Shown: piece by piece, positions 24,916 through 33,740 of the stretch | Layout: the number at the start of each line of letters is the position of its first letter | Position numbering within the stretch: position 1 is the stretch's first letter | Assembly: GCA_937902985.1 (NCBI GenBank) | Contig: CALFNG010000030.1 | Location: forward strand, 1 to 51,003 | Direction of reading: 5' to 3' | Origin: an uncultured Myxococcales bacterium | GTDB lineage: Bacteria > Myxococcota_A > Polyangia > Polyangiales > Polyangiaceae | DNA: 51,003 bases | Notes under the pieces: model-generated | Database searches by the model: none | Seen by the model: only the letters and a program-made list of their open reading frames with translations | What the model was told of the DNA's origin: nothing | Translations under genes and position numbers: made by a program

Positions 24916-26735
24916 TGCGAGGGAGCCTGCGAGCCCGAGCCGCGCTTGCCGGGCTCGCGTGCACGAGCCTCTGGGGGGCCGGTGGCACCGGCTGCTCCTT
25001 ACTCTTTCACGCGACGCCTGATCAGTGCAACACGGATGCTGACTGCGCGGTGCGCGGCTCCGGCTTTGCGGGCTCCATTTGTTTTTCGGGTACCTGCATC
25101 CGGCCCGATGCAGCAGCCATGCGCTACGACTCTGGATCGCACCCTTCCGAGGCAGGAGAGGCAGGGAATGACCACGACTCCGCCGCCGACGCGCAGGAGG
25201 GCGGTGTGCCATGCGCCACGTACATGGACTGCATGCCCATTTCGAGCGCCCCTCATCCCGAGGTTGCCTGCGACGTGGACACTCAGACTTGCATTCAGCT
25301 GACGACCGATGACTGCCCGTTCGTCATTGGCGACTACAAGGCAACGTCGGGCATCAACCCCATTTTTGTCGGGGCGTTTGCCCAGTTTCCGTCCGGACAG
25401 CCGCTCAACGACGTCAGCTACCTCAACTACGCCTTGGCGCAGGCCGACTTCCGAACGGCTGGAGGCATTCCGGCGGGGTCTGGCTCCGCTCTCCGAATGC
25501 CCGTGTTCGTCGCGTGCAACAATCAGGGCGACATCACGAGCATCACGAGGGCCTTGACGCACCTGACCGACGACGTGCACGCCCCCGCAGTCATCGCGGC
25601 ATTAACCTCCTCGGTTCTTCGCGAAGCGTTCTCGAACGTCAATCTTCCGGCGAGCAATGCAGCGACGAGCAAGAAGCTCTTCTTCATGAACCCTTATGGC
25701 GCCGACTCGACGCTCACCTCCCTGCCGACGGGCGGCTTGTTGTGGCACATCTTGGGCCAGCCGAGCGACCTTGCCGCCGCGTACGGGGCCGCCTTTCCGC
25801 GGGTCGAGGCCTACGTCCGGACACTGGCCGGCCTTGGCTCGAATCCCATGAAGGTCGCTACGGTGACGCCGAATTCCACCCTACCGCACGATCTGAACAC
25901 CGCCGTCAATCCCGTCCTTGCCTGGACCGGTGGCCCCGCGACTGCGGGCAACTCGAACTATCTCAACGTGGAGCTCTCGGCTTCCGTTCTGGACGGGGTT
26001 GCCGTCTCGGCGGTGGATGTGTCGGCCGCCGTGGCCCAGCTCGTTTCGTTCCATCCCGACGTGGTCATTTCGTACGGCTGCGACGAGGTCATCAACCTCA
26101 TCGAGACACTGGAAATTCCAACGGCTTCGAACCCCGCCCCGCCGCACCCGTTCTACCTCTTGGGGCCCTACAACGCTGGTGCCTCCCCGATGACCACGTG
26201 GATCGGAAGCTCCGAAAGCAAGCGGACGCGTGTCGCCGGCGTCAACTTTGCAACCACCCAGAATAGCCCCGTCCTGGGCGCCTACCAGGCTCACTTCAGC
26301 CAGACGTATCCCAACGCCCCCAATCAGGGCGACAATTACTACGACGCCGCATACTTTGCCATTTATGCGCTCGTCGCTGCGGGCCGCGTGCCGAACCTGA
26401 CCGGGGACAAACTGGCAAACGGAATGCCGAACCTCGTCTACTCAGCCGGCCCGCCGCTCAACATAGGACCCTCTTACATCGGCGGCGTTCTGAGTGCGCT
26501 CTCTTCATTGGGCACCACGGGCATTGCGCTGACGGACACGATCGGTCCGCCGCAGTTCAACAACCGCACCGGAGCGCGCATCACGCCAGGTGACATCTAC
26601 TGCATCAACCGAAACCAGAACGATGCGGGTGACCATGCTCCTTTCTACGCATACGACGCCTTGCGGCTCGCGGCTGCAGGAGATTCGGGGAGCCAAACAC
26701 TGGAGGGGACGTTTCCGTGCTACGCCGGCTTTTAG
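24912..26735 (+). CDS. lipoprotein with type I periplasmic-binding-protein-like domain
   Basis: A 607-residue exported lipoprotein. After the signal peptide (ARAALAGLACTSLWGAGGTGC) a Cys-rich segment (CNTDADCAVRGSG, CFSGTC) acts as a tether. From about residue 130 it has the alternating helix-strand order of type I periplasmic-binding proteins of branched-chain amino acid receptors: VVISYGCDEVINLIETLE, FYLLGPYN, VLGAYQAHFSQTYP and YYDAAYFAIYALVAAG, the last being the typical D-A-x-x-x-x-x-x-A helix. No permease genes are present, so sensing rather than transport is likely. It begins within the previous stop and ends 19 bases inside the protease gene. Confidence 0.8.
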   Translation: MMRGSLRARAALAGLACTSLWGAGGTGCSLLFHATPDQCNTDADCAVRGSGFAGSICFSGTCIRPDAAAMRYDSGSHPSEAGEAGNDHDSAADAQEGGVPCATYMDCMPISSAPHPEVACDVDTQTCIQLTTDDCPFVIGDYKATSGINPIFVGAFAQFPSGQPLNDVSYLNYALAQADFRTAGGIPAGSGSALRMPVFVACNNQGDITSITRALTHLTDDVHAPAVIAALTSSVLREAFSNVNLPASNAATSKKLFFMNPYGADSTLTSLPTGGLLWHILGQPSDLAAAYGAAFPRVEAYVRTLAGLGSNPMKVATVTPNSTLPHDLNTAVNPVLAWTGGPATAGNSNYLNVELSASVLDGVAVSAVDVSAAVAQLVSFHPDVVISYGCDEVINLIETLEIPTASNPAPPHPFYLLGPYNAGASPMTTWIGSSESKRTRVAGVNFATTQNSPVLGAYQAHFSQTYPNAPNQGDNYYDAAYFAIYALVAAGRVPNLTGDKLANGMPNLVYSAGPPLNIGPSYIGGVLSALSSLGTTGIALTDTIGPPQFNNRTGARITPGDIYCINRNQNDAGDHAPFYAYDALRLAAAGDSGSQTLEGTFPCYAGF

Positions 26736-27853
26736 CCGTCTTCCGGGCAGTCCCTCTCACCTTCCCGTGGCTTGCCGCGGTGGCTGCAGGGTGCGGGGTC
26801 GCCGCGGACAGAGAGCCTACCGGGGTTTCGCATCAGGGCATCGTTGGCGGAGCCGTGGTCGCGGGTGCTGCCTCCCCCGTGCTCTTTCTGCGCAGCCCGG
26901 GGGGCTCTTGCACAGCAGCTCTCGTCGCGCCGAATCTGGTGGCAACGGTACGCCACTGTGTGGCCTCGGGCGTCGATGGCCCGTTCTCGTGCACCCCCGC
27001 GGGAGATGTCGTGTTGACGGGGTCTGGCGCTGGAGAGATTGGAGCGGACTTCGCTCCGGACCAGATCACCTTTGTCAAGTGGACGGGCCTGTCCACGGGA
27101 TCCGTCATGTCGGCGCCTGCCGATGCGGTGGGAGCCCAGATTCTCTCCACGGGTACCTCAACTTCCTGCAGGGACGATCTGGCGTTCGTCGTCCTCGCCG
27201 CGCCACTCGAGGGCGTCGTGCCGCTGGCGATTCGCGTCACGGACTCCACGCGGGCTGGCGAATCGGTATCCGTTTGGGGATACGGTTTTACCGGCGAAGC
27301 CGGGGCAGCGACGGAGCTTCGCGTTCGCAGCGACGCGTACGTCGCCGCGATCGGCCCGACGAACCCGATGACCCTCACGCAGGCCGCGCCGCTCCGCTCG
27401 GTTCTGTTGGGCCCCGACGGGCTCACATGCAGCGGCGACAGCGGCGGCCCGGTCACATCGCACGCGACGGGGGCCATCGTCGCGCTCGCATCGCTGGGAC
27501 CTGCTCCCATTCCGGGATTTCCCGCGTGCTCGTCGACGCCGGTCGCGAGCTCGGGGCCCCTGCTGGCCAACTACGTACCTCTGGTGCTCGCCGCATTTGC
27601 GGCCGCGGGAGTTGCCCCCAACGTGGAGTCGGACGACGCCGGCGTGCTCGGGGAGCCCCACGATTCCGGATCCGGGCCCGACGGGACGCCCAGTTTGACG
27701 GAACCCGAAGCGGGCATCATGGGTAGCGACGCTGCAGGGGGATCGTGCTCGACCGCAGCGACGGCCGGGCGCGGACCCGGCCGGCGCGCGCCCGCCATCT
27801 TGGTTCTGGCCCTCGCATGGTCCGCGGCAAGCGCAAGGAGGCGTCGCTCATGA
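26717..27853 (+). CDS. trypsin-like serine protease with membrane-anchoring tail
   Basis: A 378-residue secreted S1-family protease. The GTG at 26717 is supported by GGAGGGG eight bases upstream, although it overlaps the previous gene by 19 bases. A lipoprotein-like leader ends at AAGCG. IVGG at 42-45 marks the usual activation site. The triad is complete: His80 in ATVRHC, Asp153 or Asp154 in CRDDLAFVVL, and Ser242 in CSGDSGGP. The C-terminus (PAILVLALAWSAASARRRRS) is a hydrophobic helix plus Arg cluster, the MYXO-CTERM-style sorting signal. Substrates are unknown. In this operon it could clip a surface lipoprotein to trigger signalling; that is inference. Confidence 0.88.
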   Translation: MLRRLLAVFRAVPLTFPWLAAVAAGCGVAADREPTGVSHQGIVGGAVVAGAASPVLFLRSPGGSCTAALVAPNLVATVRHCVASGVDGPFSCTPAGDVVLTGSGAGEIGADFAPDQITFVKWTGLSTGSVMSAPADAVGAQILSTGTSTSCRDDLAFVVLAAPLEGVVPLAIRVTDSTRAGESVSVWGYGFTGEAGAATELRVRSDAYVAAIGPTNPMTLTQAAPLRSVLLGPDGLTCSGDSGGPVTSHATGAIVALASLGPAPIPGFPACSSTPVASSGPLLANYVPLVLAAFAAAGVAPNVESDDAGVLGEPHDSGSGPDGTPSLTEPEAGIMGSDAAGGSCSTAATAGRGPGRRAPAILVLALAWSAASARRRRS

Positions 27854-28818
27854 GCTCGGAGGCGATCAGTTTGCAAAGTAGAGCCGCGTTGGTCCTGGCC
27901 ATGATTTGTTCCTTCCCGCTTGCCGCCAACGCGCAGCAGCGTACTTCCGCCGATGCGACTCAGCCCGCCGCCGGAGGTCGCGAGCGGTCCGACGACGAGG
28001 CGGCGACCCGGTTCAAGCAAGGCCTCAAGCTCTTCGACGAAGGAGACTATGCCCTGGCGCTCGTGGAGTTCCAGCGAGCCTATCAGCTCGCTCCAAACTA
28101 CAGGGCCCTTTACAACATTGCGCTCGTGAATGCTCAGCTCGGGCGTTACAGCGCCGCGACACGCGCCTTCGAGCAATACCTGCACGACGGCGGGGCCGCC
28201 ATTGGCGCAGAGCGGCAGGCTCAGGTTCGCAAGAGCCTCGACGACTTGAAGCTGCGCACGGCAACCCTCGAGCTTTCGGTCAGCGTCCCGCACGCGGAGG
28301 TCCAGCTCGACGGCAAGCCGCTCGAGGTCAGCCTGCTGCACGGTCGTCCGCTGCTGGTCGACGCCGGAGAACATACGCTGCAAGCCTCGGCACCCGGGTA
28401 TCAGCTGCTCGTTCGCCCCTTGGCCCTCGCCGGGACCGATCGGGCGATCGTGCGCCTCGACCTCGTCCCGATCGAGCAAGCCTCGGCGGGTCCGGCGCCG
28501 AAGCCCCGCCACCTGTTCGTTCCTGGGCTGGCGGCGACCGGCGCCTTCGCCGCCGGCGCCGTTGTCAGCGGCCTTGTCATGCTAAACGAGCGGTCGCGGC
28601 TGTCGACCCTGCAAAATACGGTGGGCTCGAGCCCGCAGAACCGGTCGAGCGCTGCGAATGCCGCGAACGCGGCGGCCGCCGTGGCCGACGTGCTGACCAG
28701 CCTCGCCCTCGTCGCCGGAGGCGTGTCGCTGTACCTGTCACTCCAACTGGGGAGCTCCGCGAAATCCCCCGAAATCTCCGTGTCACCGGGCCATGTCTTC
28801 TTCTCCGGCGCCTTCTAG
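27850..28818 (+). CDS. TPR and PEGA-domain membrane protein
   Basis: A 322-residue exported protein starting at ATG 27850, which overlaps the protease stop (ATGA) and has AAGGAGG eight bases upstream. After the signal peptide (ALVLAMICSFPLAANAQ) come TPR-like helices (KQGLKLFDEGDYALALVEFQ, RAYQLAPNYRALYNIALVNA). A PEGA-type beta module follows (ATLELSVSVPHAEVQLDGKP, VDAGEHTLQASAPGY). Two hydrophobic helices close it (VPGLAATGAFAAGAVVSGLV and VLTSLALVAGGVSLYLSLQ). Such TPR-PEGA proteins are frequent next to kinases and sigma-54 activators in myxobacteria. Its end overlaps the activator gene by 26 bases. Confidence 0.82.
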   Translation: MSSEAISLQSRAALVLAMICSFPLAANAQQRTSADATQPAAGGRERSDDEAATRFKQGLKLFDEGDYALALVEFQRAYQLAPNYRALYNIALVNAQLGRYSAATRAFEQYLHDGGAAIGAERQAQVRKSLDDLKLRTATLELSVSVPHAEVQLDGKPLEVSLLHGRPLLVDAGEHTLQASAPGYQLLVRPLALAGTDRAIVRLDLVPIEQASAGPAPKPRHLFVPGLAATGAFAAGAVVSGLVMLNERSRLSTLQNTVGSSPQNRSSAANAANAAAAVADVLTSLALVAGGVSLYLSLQLGSSAKSPEISVSPGHVFFSGAF

Positions 28819-30211
28819 GAATCACGCCCCGCCCACGACGCGGCCTGCATGCCGTGTGGAGTGGGACGAGGCCGGTGAGGCGCGATCGGCGATGGTCGAC
28901 GGCAGGCGAACCGTAGGCTCGGGATCCAAGTCCGATATCACCGTCGCTGACCCGGCGGTGTCCCAGACGCATCTCGAGATTGTTCCGCGGGCCGGTGGCG
29001 CCTGGGTGCGCGACCTCGGAAGCCGCAACGGGACGTTCGTCGGTGGCAAGCGGGTCGTTTCAAGCGTGGTTCCCTACGGCGGTTCGGTTCGAGTCGGCTC
29101 GACCGAGCTGCAGATCAGCGCCGCGGTCGCCGAATCGGGCGCGACGGCGCCCTGGCCGGACGCGTTCTTTGGCGGTCTCATCGGAACAAGCGCCGCGATG
29201 CGTGAGCTGTTCGCCACCCTGGCGCGCGTAGCGCCCCTCGATTGCACGGTCATGATCCAGGGAGAGACGGGCACGGGCAAGGAGCTCGTCGCCCGCGCTC
29301 TTCATCACTGCTCGACCAGGGCGAAGGGGCCGTTCACGGTCGTCGATTGTGGCGCGTTCTCGGAAAGCCTGTTCGAGGGCGAGCTCTTCGGCCATGCCAA
29401 GGGTGCCTTCACCGGAGCGGACCGGATGCGCGTCGGAGCCATCGAGAGCTCCGCGGACGGTACGGTGTTTCTCGACGAGATTGGCGAGCTTCCGATGAGC
29501 ATGCAGCCCAAGCTCTTGCGAGTGCTGGAGTCGTCGACCATACGCCGCATCGGAGAGTCGCAGCATCGCGACCTCGACGTGCGCTTCATTTCCGCCACCC
29601 ATCGTGACTTGTGGTCCATGGTGGAAAGCGGCTCATTTCGCGAAGACCTGTATTACCGGCTAGCGGTGGTTCCCATCCGCGTGCCTCCGCTCCGCGAGCG
29701 CTCGGACGACATCGAGCTTCTTCTCAGCCATTTCTTGCAGGACAAAGCCGCGGCGCTCACACCGAGCACGAAGATCAAGCTCGAGGGACGAGCGTGGACC
29801 GGCAACGTTCGCGAGTTGCGCAACTTTGCCACGCGGGCCTTGGTGGACGGCGACGTGCGCAAGGCCGCTAGAGACTTGGCGGAGAAGACGGGCGAGAGAA
29901 CCTCGCGGTCTCCGGGGGGGCGCCGCACCATCTTGCCACCGCAGGCAACTGCAGCAAGCAATCCTCCGGCGAGGTCGAAGTCTTCACGCCCGCCCATGGT
30001 TGCACCTTCACCGACGGCCTCGCCCATCCCGGAGCAGCCATCGTTCGCGCAGCCCCTGCGGGGATTCCGCGATGAGTGGACGACGTACGGAGAGCGTGCG
30101 TTCCTTCTCGCACTTCGCAAGCGGTACGGCGACAACGTGGCAGCCGCTGCGAAAGAGGCCGGCATCGACCGCACGCACCTTTACCGCCTACTCCGCAAAC
30201 ACTCCCTTTGA
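28793..30211 (+). CDS. FHA-domain sigma-54-dependent transcriptional activator
   Basis: A 472-residue enhancer-binding protein. Instead of a response-regulator receiver it has an N-terminal FHA domain (residues about 38-108: VGSGSKSDITVADPAVSQTH and RDLGSRNGTFVGG). This implies control by phosphothreonine rather than phosphoaspartate. The AAA+ domain is complete: Walker A GETGTGKE (157-164), GAFTGA loop (204-209) for sigma-54 contact, and Walker B VFLDEIGE (225-232). An Arg/Pro linker leads to a Fis-type helix-turn-helix at the C-terminus (AAAAKEAGIDRTHLYRLLRK). FHA-headed activators are known in Myxococcus xanthus. Last gene of the coupled operon; a -24/-12 promoter lies 180 bases downstream. 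Confidence 0.93.
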   Translation: MSSSPAPSRNHAPPTTRPACRVEWDEAGEARSAMVDGRRTVGSGSKSDITVADPAVSQTHLEIVPRAGGAWVRDLGSRNGTFVGGKRVVSSVVPYGGSVRVGSTELQISAAVAESGATAPWPDAFFGGLIGTSAAMRELFATLARVAPLDCTVMIQGETGTGKELVARALHHCSTRAKGPFTVVDCGAFSESLFEGELFGHAKGAFTGADRMRVGAIESSADGTVFLDEIGELPMSMQPKLLRVLESSTIRRIGESQHRDLDVRFISATHRDLWSMVESGSFREDLYYRLAVVPIRVPPLRERSDDIELLLSHFLQDKAAALTPSTKIKLEGRAWTGNVRELRNFATRALVDGDVRKAARDLAEKTGERTSRSPGGRRTILPPQATAASNPPARSKSSRPPMVAPSPTASPIPEQPSFAQPLRGFRDEWTTYGERAFLLALRKRYGDNVAAAAKEAGIDRTHLYRLLRKHSL

Positions 30212-30389
30212 CCGGACGCGACCTGTGGCAGACGGCGCCACGCGCGAGTGACCCGCGGCGCCACATTTCGACCGCGGCCGCCACTCCTGGGCCCGAAGCG
30301 ATGTGGGTCTTGCTCCCATCGGCCCGGCCAAATCGACGAGATCGTGCGCCGTTGCGCCCGTTGCCCCTTCGAATGCGCGCCACGTCCCG

Positions 30390-30405
30390 TGGCTTCGACA
30401 TTGCA
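30390..30405 (+). promoter_or_regulatory. sigma-54 (-24/-12) promoter
   Basis: The 16-base element TGGCTTCGACATTGCA has TGGC at 30390-30393 and TTGCA at 30401-30405. GG and GC have the obligatory 12-base offset of RpoN promoters. Predicted transcription would begin near 30417, giving a leader of about 47 bases before the ATG at 30464. It directly follows the FHA-type sigma-54 activator gene, which makes it a likely target. Confidence 0.65.
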
Positions 30406-30463
30406 CTGGGTCTGGGTCAGCCCGGACAGTCCCGTCAGAGGCGAACACAACGGAATATACATC

Positions 30464-31954
30464 ATGAGATTTAACCAGTTAGCGCTTGCGGTCCCTGTCG
30501 TTCTTCTGCTGGCCTGCGGTGGTGGGCAGGGCGTCTCGGACGAAACCACTGGGGACGTCGCGCAAGCGGTGACCCCTGGTGGTCTCACGGCGTCGCTCAC
30601 GCTTCCAGCCCCGAGCGGCGGGCACTTCTCCAACGCCAAGCTCAGCGTGACGAACAATTCCACGACCGCGATGTCCAACTGGCAGGTGATGGTGCAGACG
30701 GCGACCGGCACGAGCATCAGCTACGCGAGCCTGACTGGTGCGGAAACCATTCTCATGAGCCCTAGCTCCTGCACTTCGTGCCTCGTCCTCTTCGACCCGG
30801 GCGCGGCGGCTCCGCTCGCGGCGGGCGCGACGGCAACCCTGACCTTCTCTGGCACGGCCACGGCGGCGAGCAACTACATCACCATCGTCAACGTCGATGG
30901 TGACGCCAACGGGACGACCGGTTCCAACTGGCCCAAGGACGGGATCGACCACATCGCGCGCTCCGCGGCTTCAGGCGCAGTCGGCCTCCTCGTGTCGTAC
31001 GAAAATAACAAGCTCCCGAACTCGTCGCCTGCGGATCCGTACTACTCGTTGTATGATGGGTTTCTGCTCTCGGCCCACATGTACACTCTGAACTCGACCA
31101 ACACGGGCATCGTCTTCGATCCCAACGCTCCGGGGTACGCTTTCATCCCGGACGCGGCTCAGGCGACGCTGGCCGTCATGCAGACCAACCCAGAAGTCGG
31201 CAACTACCTGGCCATGGGTCTGCAGAGCTGTTTCGCCAATGCCAATGGCTCCTCCATCTACACGGTCAAGGCGGCGCCCTTCAAGGGCCTCACCGGCGCG
31301 GGAACGGGTACGTCCTGGGTCAGCACCCCGGGCGGCTCGGCTGGATCCACCGACACGTACAATGTGGTGGTCACGCCGCCCTCGCAGTCCACTCCCGAAG
31401 CCGATGTGTACACGCTGTCGCTGAAGTCCACCGTAGACACTTCGTTTGGCGCGGCGTACGTGACGAACAACGGGACGTCTTTATTGCTGTACACCGCCAT
31501 GAAGAAGAAATTCCAGACCGTGATCAGCAATCATGGCAATAACGGTGGCGGAAGTACGGTGGGATGCAGTCCATTCAATGGTCCAGGCGGCTCGGCCAAC
31601 CCGTTCTTCATGATCAAGCTGAACGGGAGTGGCGTGCCCGCGTACCTGCAGAACCAGCCGACGAACTGCCAGAATGGGTGCACGTCGACGCTGGTCATCG
31701 ACCCGCTCGCTTACCAGACGGCGCCGGCGGCCGGCGCCACCGTAGGGCAATCCCAGAGCACCGCGTTCCAGTTGGACTCGACCAACACCGTCGCAATGCC
31801 GGCGTACTACCAGTACTGGGCATGGACGACGAACGCATCCGGAGCCACGGTGTACGGGACGTTCAACGGCCCTATCAACAGCGTTGTTAACCGTAAGGCG
31901 GTGCTGACTGGGTACGGATGGGTGCAATGCGGAACGACGGGAGCCAGCTGCTAG
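30464..31954 (+). CDS. secreted lipoprotein under the sigma-54 promoter
   Basis: A 496-residue exported protein. MRFNQLALAVPVVLLLAC gives a lipobox with Cys18. The N-terminal 120 residues are a beta-sandwich-like domain (LTLPAPSGGHFSNAKLSVTN, SNWQVMVQTATGTSISYASL, TLTFSGTATA) that resembles carbohydrate-binding modules of the family 2 type. The remaining 370 residues form a Tyr/Thr/Asn-rich region with two Cys pairs (CSPF...CQNGC) and a final YGWVQCG. No catalytic motif is recognised. Translation start 30464 was chosen because the promoter and signal peptide define it; only a weak GGA is upstream. Probably the output of the upstream regulator. Confidence 0.72.
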   Translation: MRFNQLALAVPVVLLLACGGGQGVSDETTGDVAQAVTPGGLTASLTLPAPSGGHFSNAKLSVTNNSTTAMSNWQVMVQTATGTSISYASLTGAETILMSPSSCTSCLVLFDPGAAAPLAAGATATLTFSGTATAASNYITIVNVDGDANGTTGSNWPKDGIDHIARSAASGAVGLLVSYENNKLPNSSPADPYYSLYDGFLLSAHMYTLNSTNTGIVFDPNAPGYAFIPDAAQATLAVMQTNPEVGNYLAMGLQSCFANANGSSIYTVKAAPFKGLTGAGTGTSWVSTPGGSAGSTDTYNVVVTPPSQSTPEADVYTLSLKSTVDTSFGAAYVTNNGTSLLLYTAMKKKFQTVISNHGNNGGGSTVGCSPFNGPGGSANPFFMIKLNGSGVPAYLQNQPTNCQNGCTSTLVIDPLAYQTAPAAGATVGQSQSTAFQLDSTNTVAMPAYYQYWAWTTNASGATVYGTFNGPINSVVNRKAVLTGYGWVQCGTTGASC

Positions 31955-32036
31955 CCGTAAACCGCTGAGGAGAGGGGCGGCGTCCGCGCGTCCGTTGGGC
32001 GCGTGGACGCCGCCGCTCTCCAGCAAGGAGGGGTCG

Positions 32037-33620
32037 TTGGAACTCGGCGGCAAATACCGACTCATCTGCGAGCTAGGCCAGGGCGGCATGGCCGTGGTGC
32101 ACCTCGCGGTGGCTCTCGGGGCGTCGAACTTCCGCAAGCTCGCGGTGGTCAAGATCATTCGCCCGGAGATCGCGAGCGACCCCGATATGATCGAGATGTT
32201 CTTCGACGAGGCGCGCCTCTCGGCGCGCCTGAATCATCCCAACATCGTGCAGACCTACGACGTGGGGGTCAGCGACGGCCATCATTTCATGGCCATGGAG
32301 TATCTCGAGGGCGCTCCGCTCAGCGCGATTGTCTCTCAGGTGAAACCCGACTTTCAATCGCGCGCTCACGTACTGCTCGACGTGCTCGAAGGACTACACT
32401 ATGCGCACGAGCTCAAGGACTACAACGGCACACCGCTGGACATCGTTCACCGCGACATATCTCCTCACAACGTATTCGTAACTTACAGCGGCCACGTGAA
32501 AGTGCTCGACTTCGGCATCGCCAAGGCGACGACATCGTCCGTTCAGACCGCCACCGGCGTCGTCAAGGGGAAGCTCAAGTACATGGCACCCGAGCAGGCA
32601 CTCGGGCGAGGCACTGACGGCCGGGCGGACCTGTTCGCGGTGGGGGTGATGCTTTGGGAGGCCATGACGGGGCGACGTCGTTTCGCACGAGACATCTCGG
32701 ACGTGGCCGTGTACACGCGGGTCGCGTCAGGTGAGATACCGGAGACTCCCGATGCCACGTCTTTGGGATATCCGGCTGAGCTCAACGACATCATCAAGAA
32801 GGCGCTTGCCCCGAAGCCGCAGGAGCGTTTCCAGACCGCCGGGGAGTTTCGGGCGGAGCTGGCGGCAGCGCTCGGGAAAATGGGGCCCTGCTCCCTCCGA
32901 GCCCTCGGGGCGAGTGCGGCTCAGGCGTTTGCGGAGCAACGCGAAAAGATCAATAGCCTCCTCGAACAGCGGTTGCGCCAAATCGACGACGGAACCGAAG
33001 CGCCCGACATGACTCAACAGCTTCCCACTGTGCGACCGATTCGCGGCACGTGGTCCAGCAGCACGGCTGGGCCCCTGGCGGTGGTGGCCGCTGGCATCGA
33101 TCCTGTGGCAAGCGGCTCGACGCCGCACAGCGGGACCCAACAGGGGGGAATCACACGGCCGCTGTCGCCACCCGTGCAGGCGGGGATGCTCCGGCGCAGG
33201 CTGGCCGCCGCGGCCGTGGCGCTCGCCGTGGCCCTCGGTCTCATGTACGTGTCACGAGTGCACCGAACCGACGGCGATGGACCGGCGTCGACACGAGCGA
33301 CCTCGGCCGCGGCGACTCCAATCCCGACGATCGCTTCAGCGGCTCCGGCCGTGGCCGAAGCAGAAAAGCCTTTGTTCGAACGCCCCGGAGTGGCGCCAAG
33401 TGGGAGCGAGCGGCCCCCGGCGCCAGCTTGGAGAGCATTGGGAAGCCGCCCCCGCAAGCCCTCCGCCGTCACCGCGCCATCGGCGTCCGAAGGGACGACC
33501 TCCGCTCCGGCAGCGTCAGGCAGCGCTCAACCCGTGGACCCGAACCTTGACGTTGCCCCGCGCGTGGCACCGCGGGGGCCAAAGGTGCAACTCGAGCGCG
33601 ACAACCCTTGGTCCAACTAG
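32037..33620 (+). CDS. Ser/Thr protein kinase, HRDISPHN type
   Basis: A 527-residue membrane kinase. Translation most likely starts at TTG 32037, because AAGGAGG lies five bases before it and the product begins right at the kinase fold (MELGGKYRL); a TTG at 31995 has no ribosome site. Motifs: glycine loop GQGGMAVVH (14-22), Lys39 in AVVKII, catalytic Asp140 in HRDISPHN (Ser in place of the usual Lys, common in myxobacterial kinases), DFGIAK, KYMAPEQ and ADLFAVG. One membrane helix follows (LAAAAVALAVALGLMYVS), then a Pro/Ala-rich extracytoplasmic tail of about 120 residues. It could phosphorylate Thr read by the FHA activator; that is inference from proximity. Confidence 0.9.
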   Translation: MELGGKYRLICELGQGGMAVVHLAVALGASNFRKLAVVKIIRPEIASDPDMIEMFFDEARLSARLNHPNIVQTYDVGVSDGHHFMAMEYLEGAPLSAIVSQVKPDFQSRAHVLLDVLEGLHYAHELKDYNGTPLDIVHRDISPHNVFVTYSGHVKVLDFGIAKATTSSVQTATGVVKGKLKYMAPEQALGRGTDGRADLFAVGVMLWEAMTGRRRFARDISDVAVYTRVASGEIPETPDATSLGYPAELNDIIKKALAPKPQERFQTAGEFRAELAAALGKMGPCSLRALGASAAQAFAEQREKINSLLEQRLRQIDDGTEAPDMTQQLPTVRPIRGTWSSSTAGPLAVVAAGIDPVASGSTPHSGTQQGGITRPLSPPVQAGMLRRRLAAAAVALAVALGLMYVSRVHRTDGDGPASTRATSAAATPIPTIASAAPAVAEAEKPLFERPGVAPSGSERPPAPAWRALGSRPRKPSAVTAPSASEGTTSAPAASGSAQPVDPNLDVAPRVAPRGPKVQLERDNPWSN

Positions 33621-33642
33621 ACCGCCCCTGTAACCTGTCGGA

Positions 33643-33661
33643 GACCGGAAAGAAGCCGGTC
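33643..33661 (+). terminator. short hairpin after the kinase gene
   Basis: GACCGG (33643-33648) and CCGGTC (33656-33661) pair around a 7-nt A-rich loop, 22 bases after the kinase stop. No T run follows. The position supports a weak terminator. Confidence 0.3.
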
Positions 33662-33740
33662 GTGTCGCCCGCGACGCGGACGGCCGCGGCCCCGCGGCCC
33701 TGAAGGCCAAGGCGACGCGAGCCGCGCGGCGGAAAACCGA

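Noticed and set aside
30225-30241. GTGGC/GCCAC hairpin just after the FHA activator stop
   Set aside because: Only five base pairs and no T run; too weak to call a terminator.
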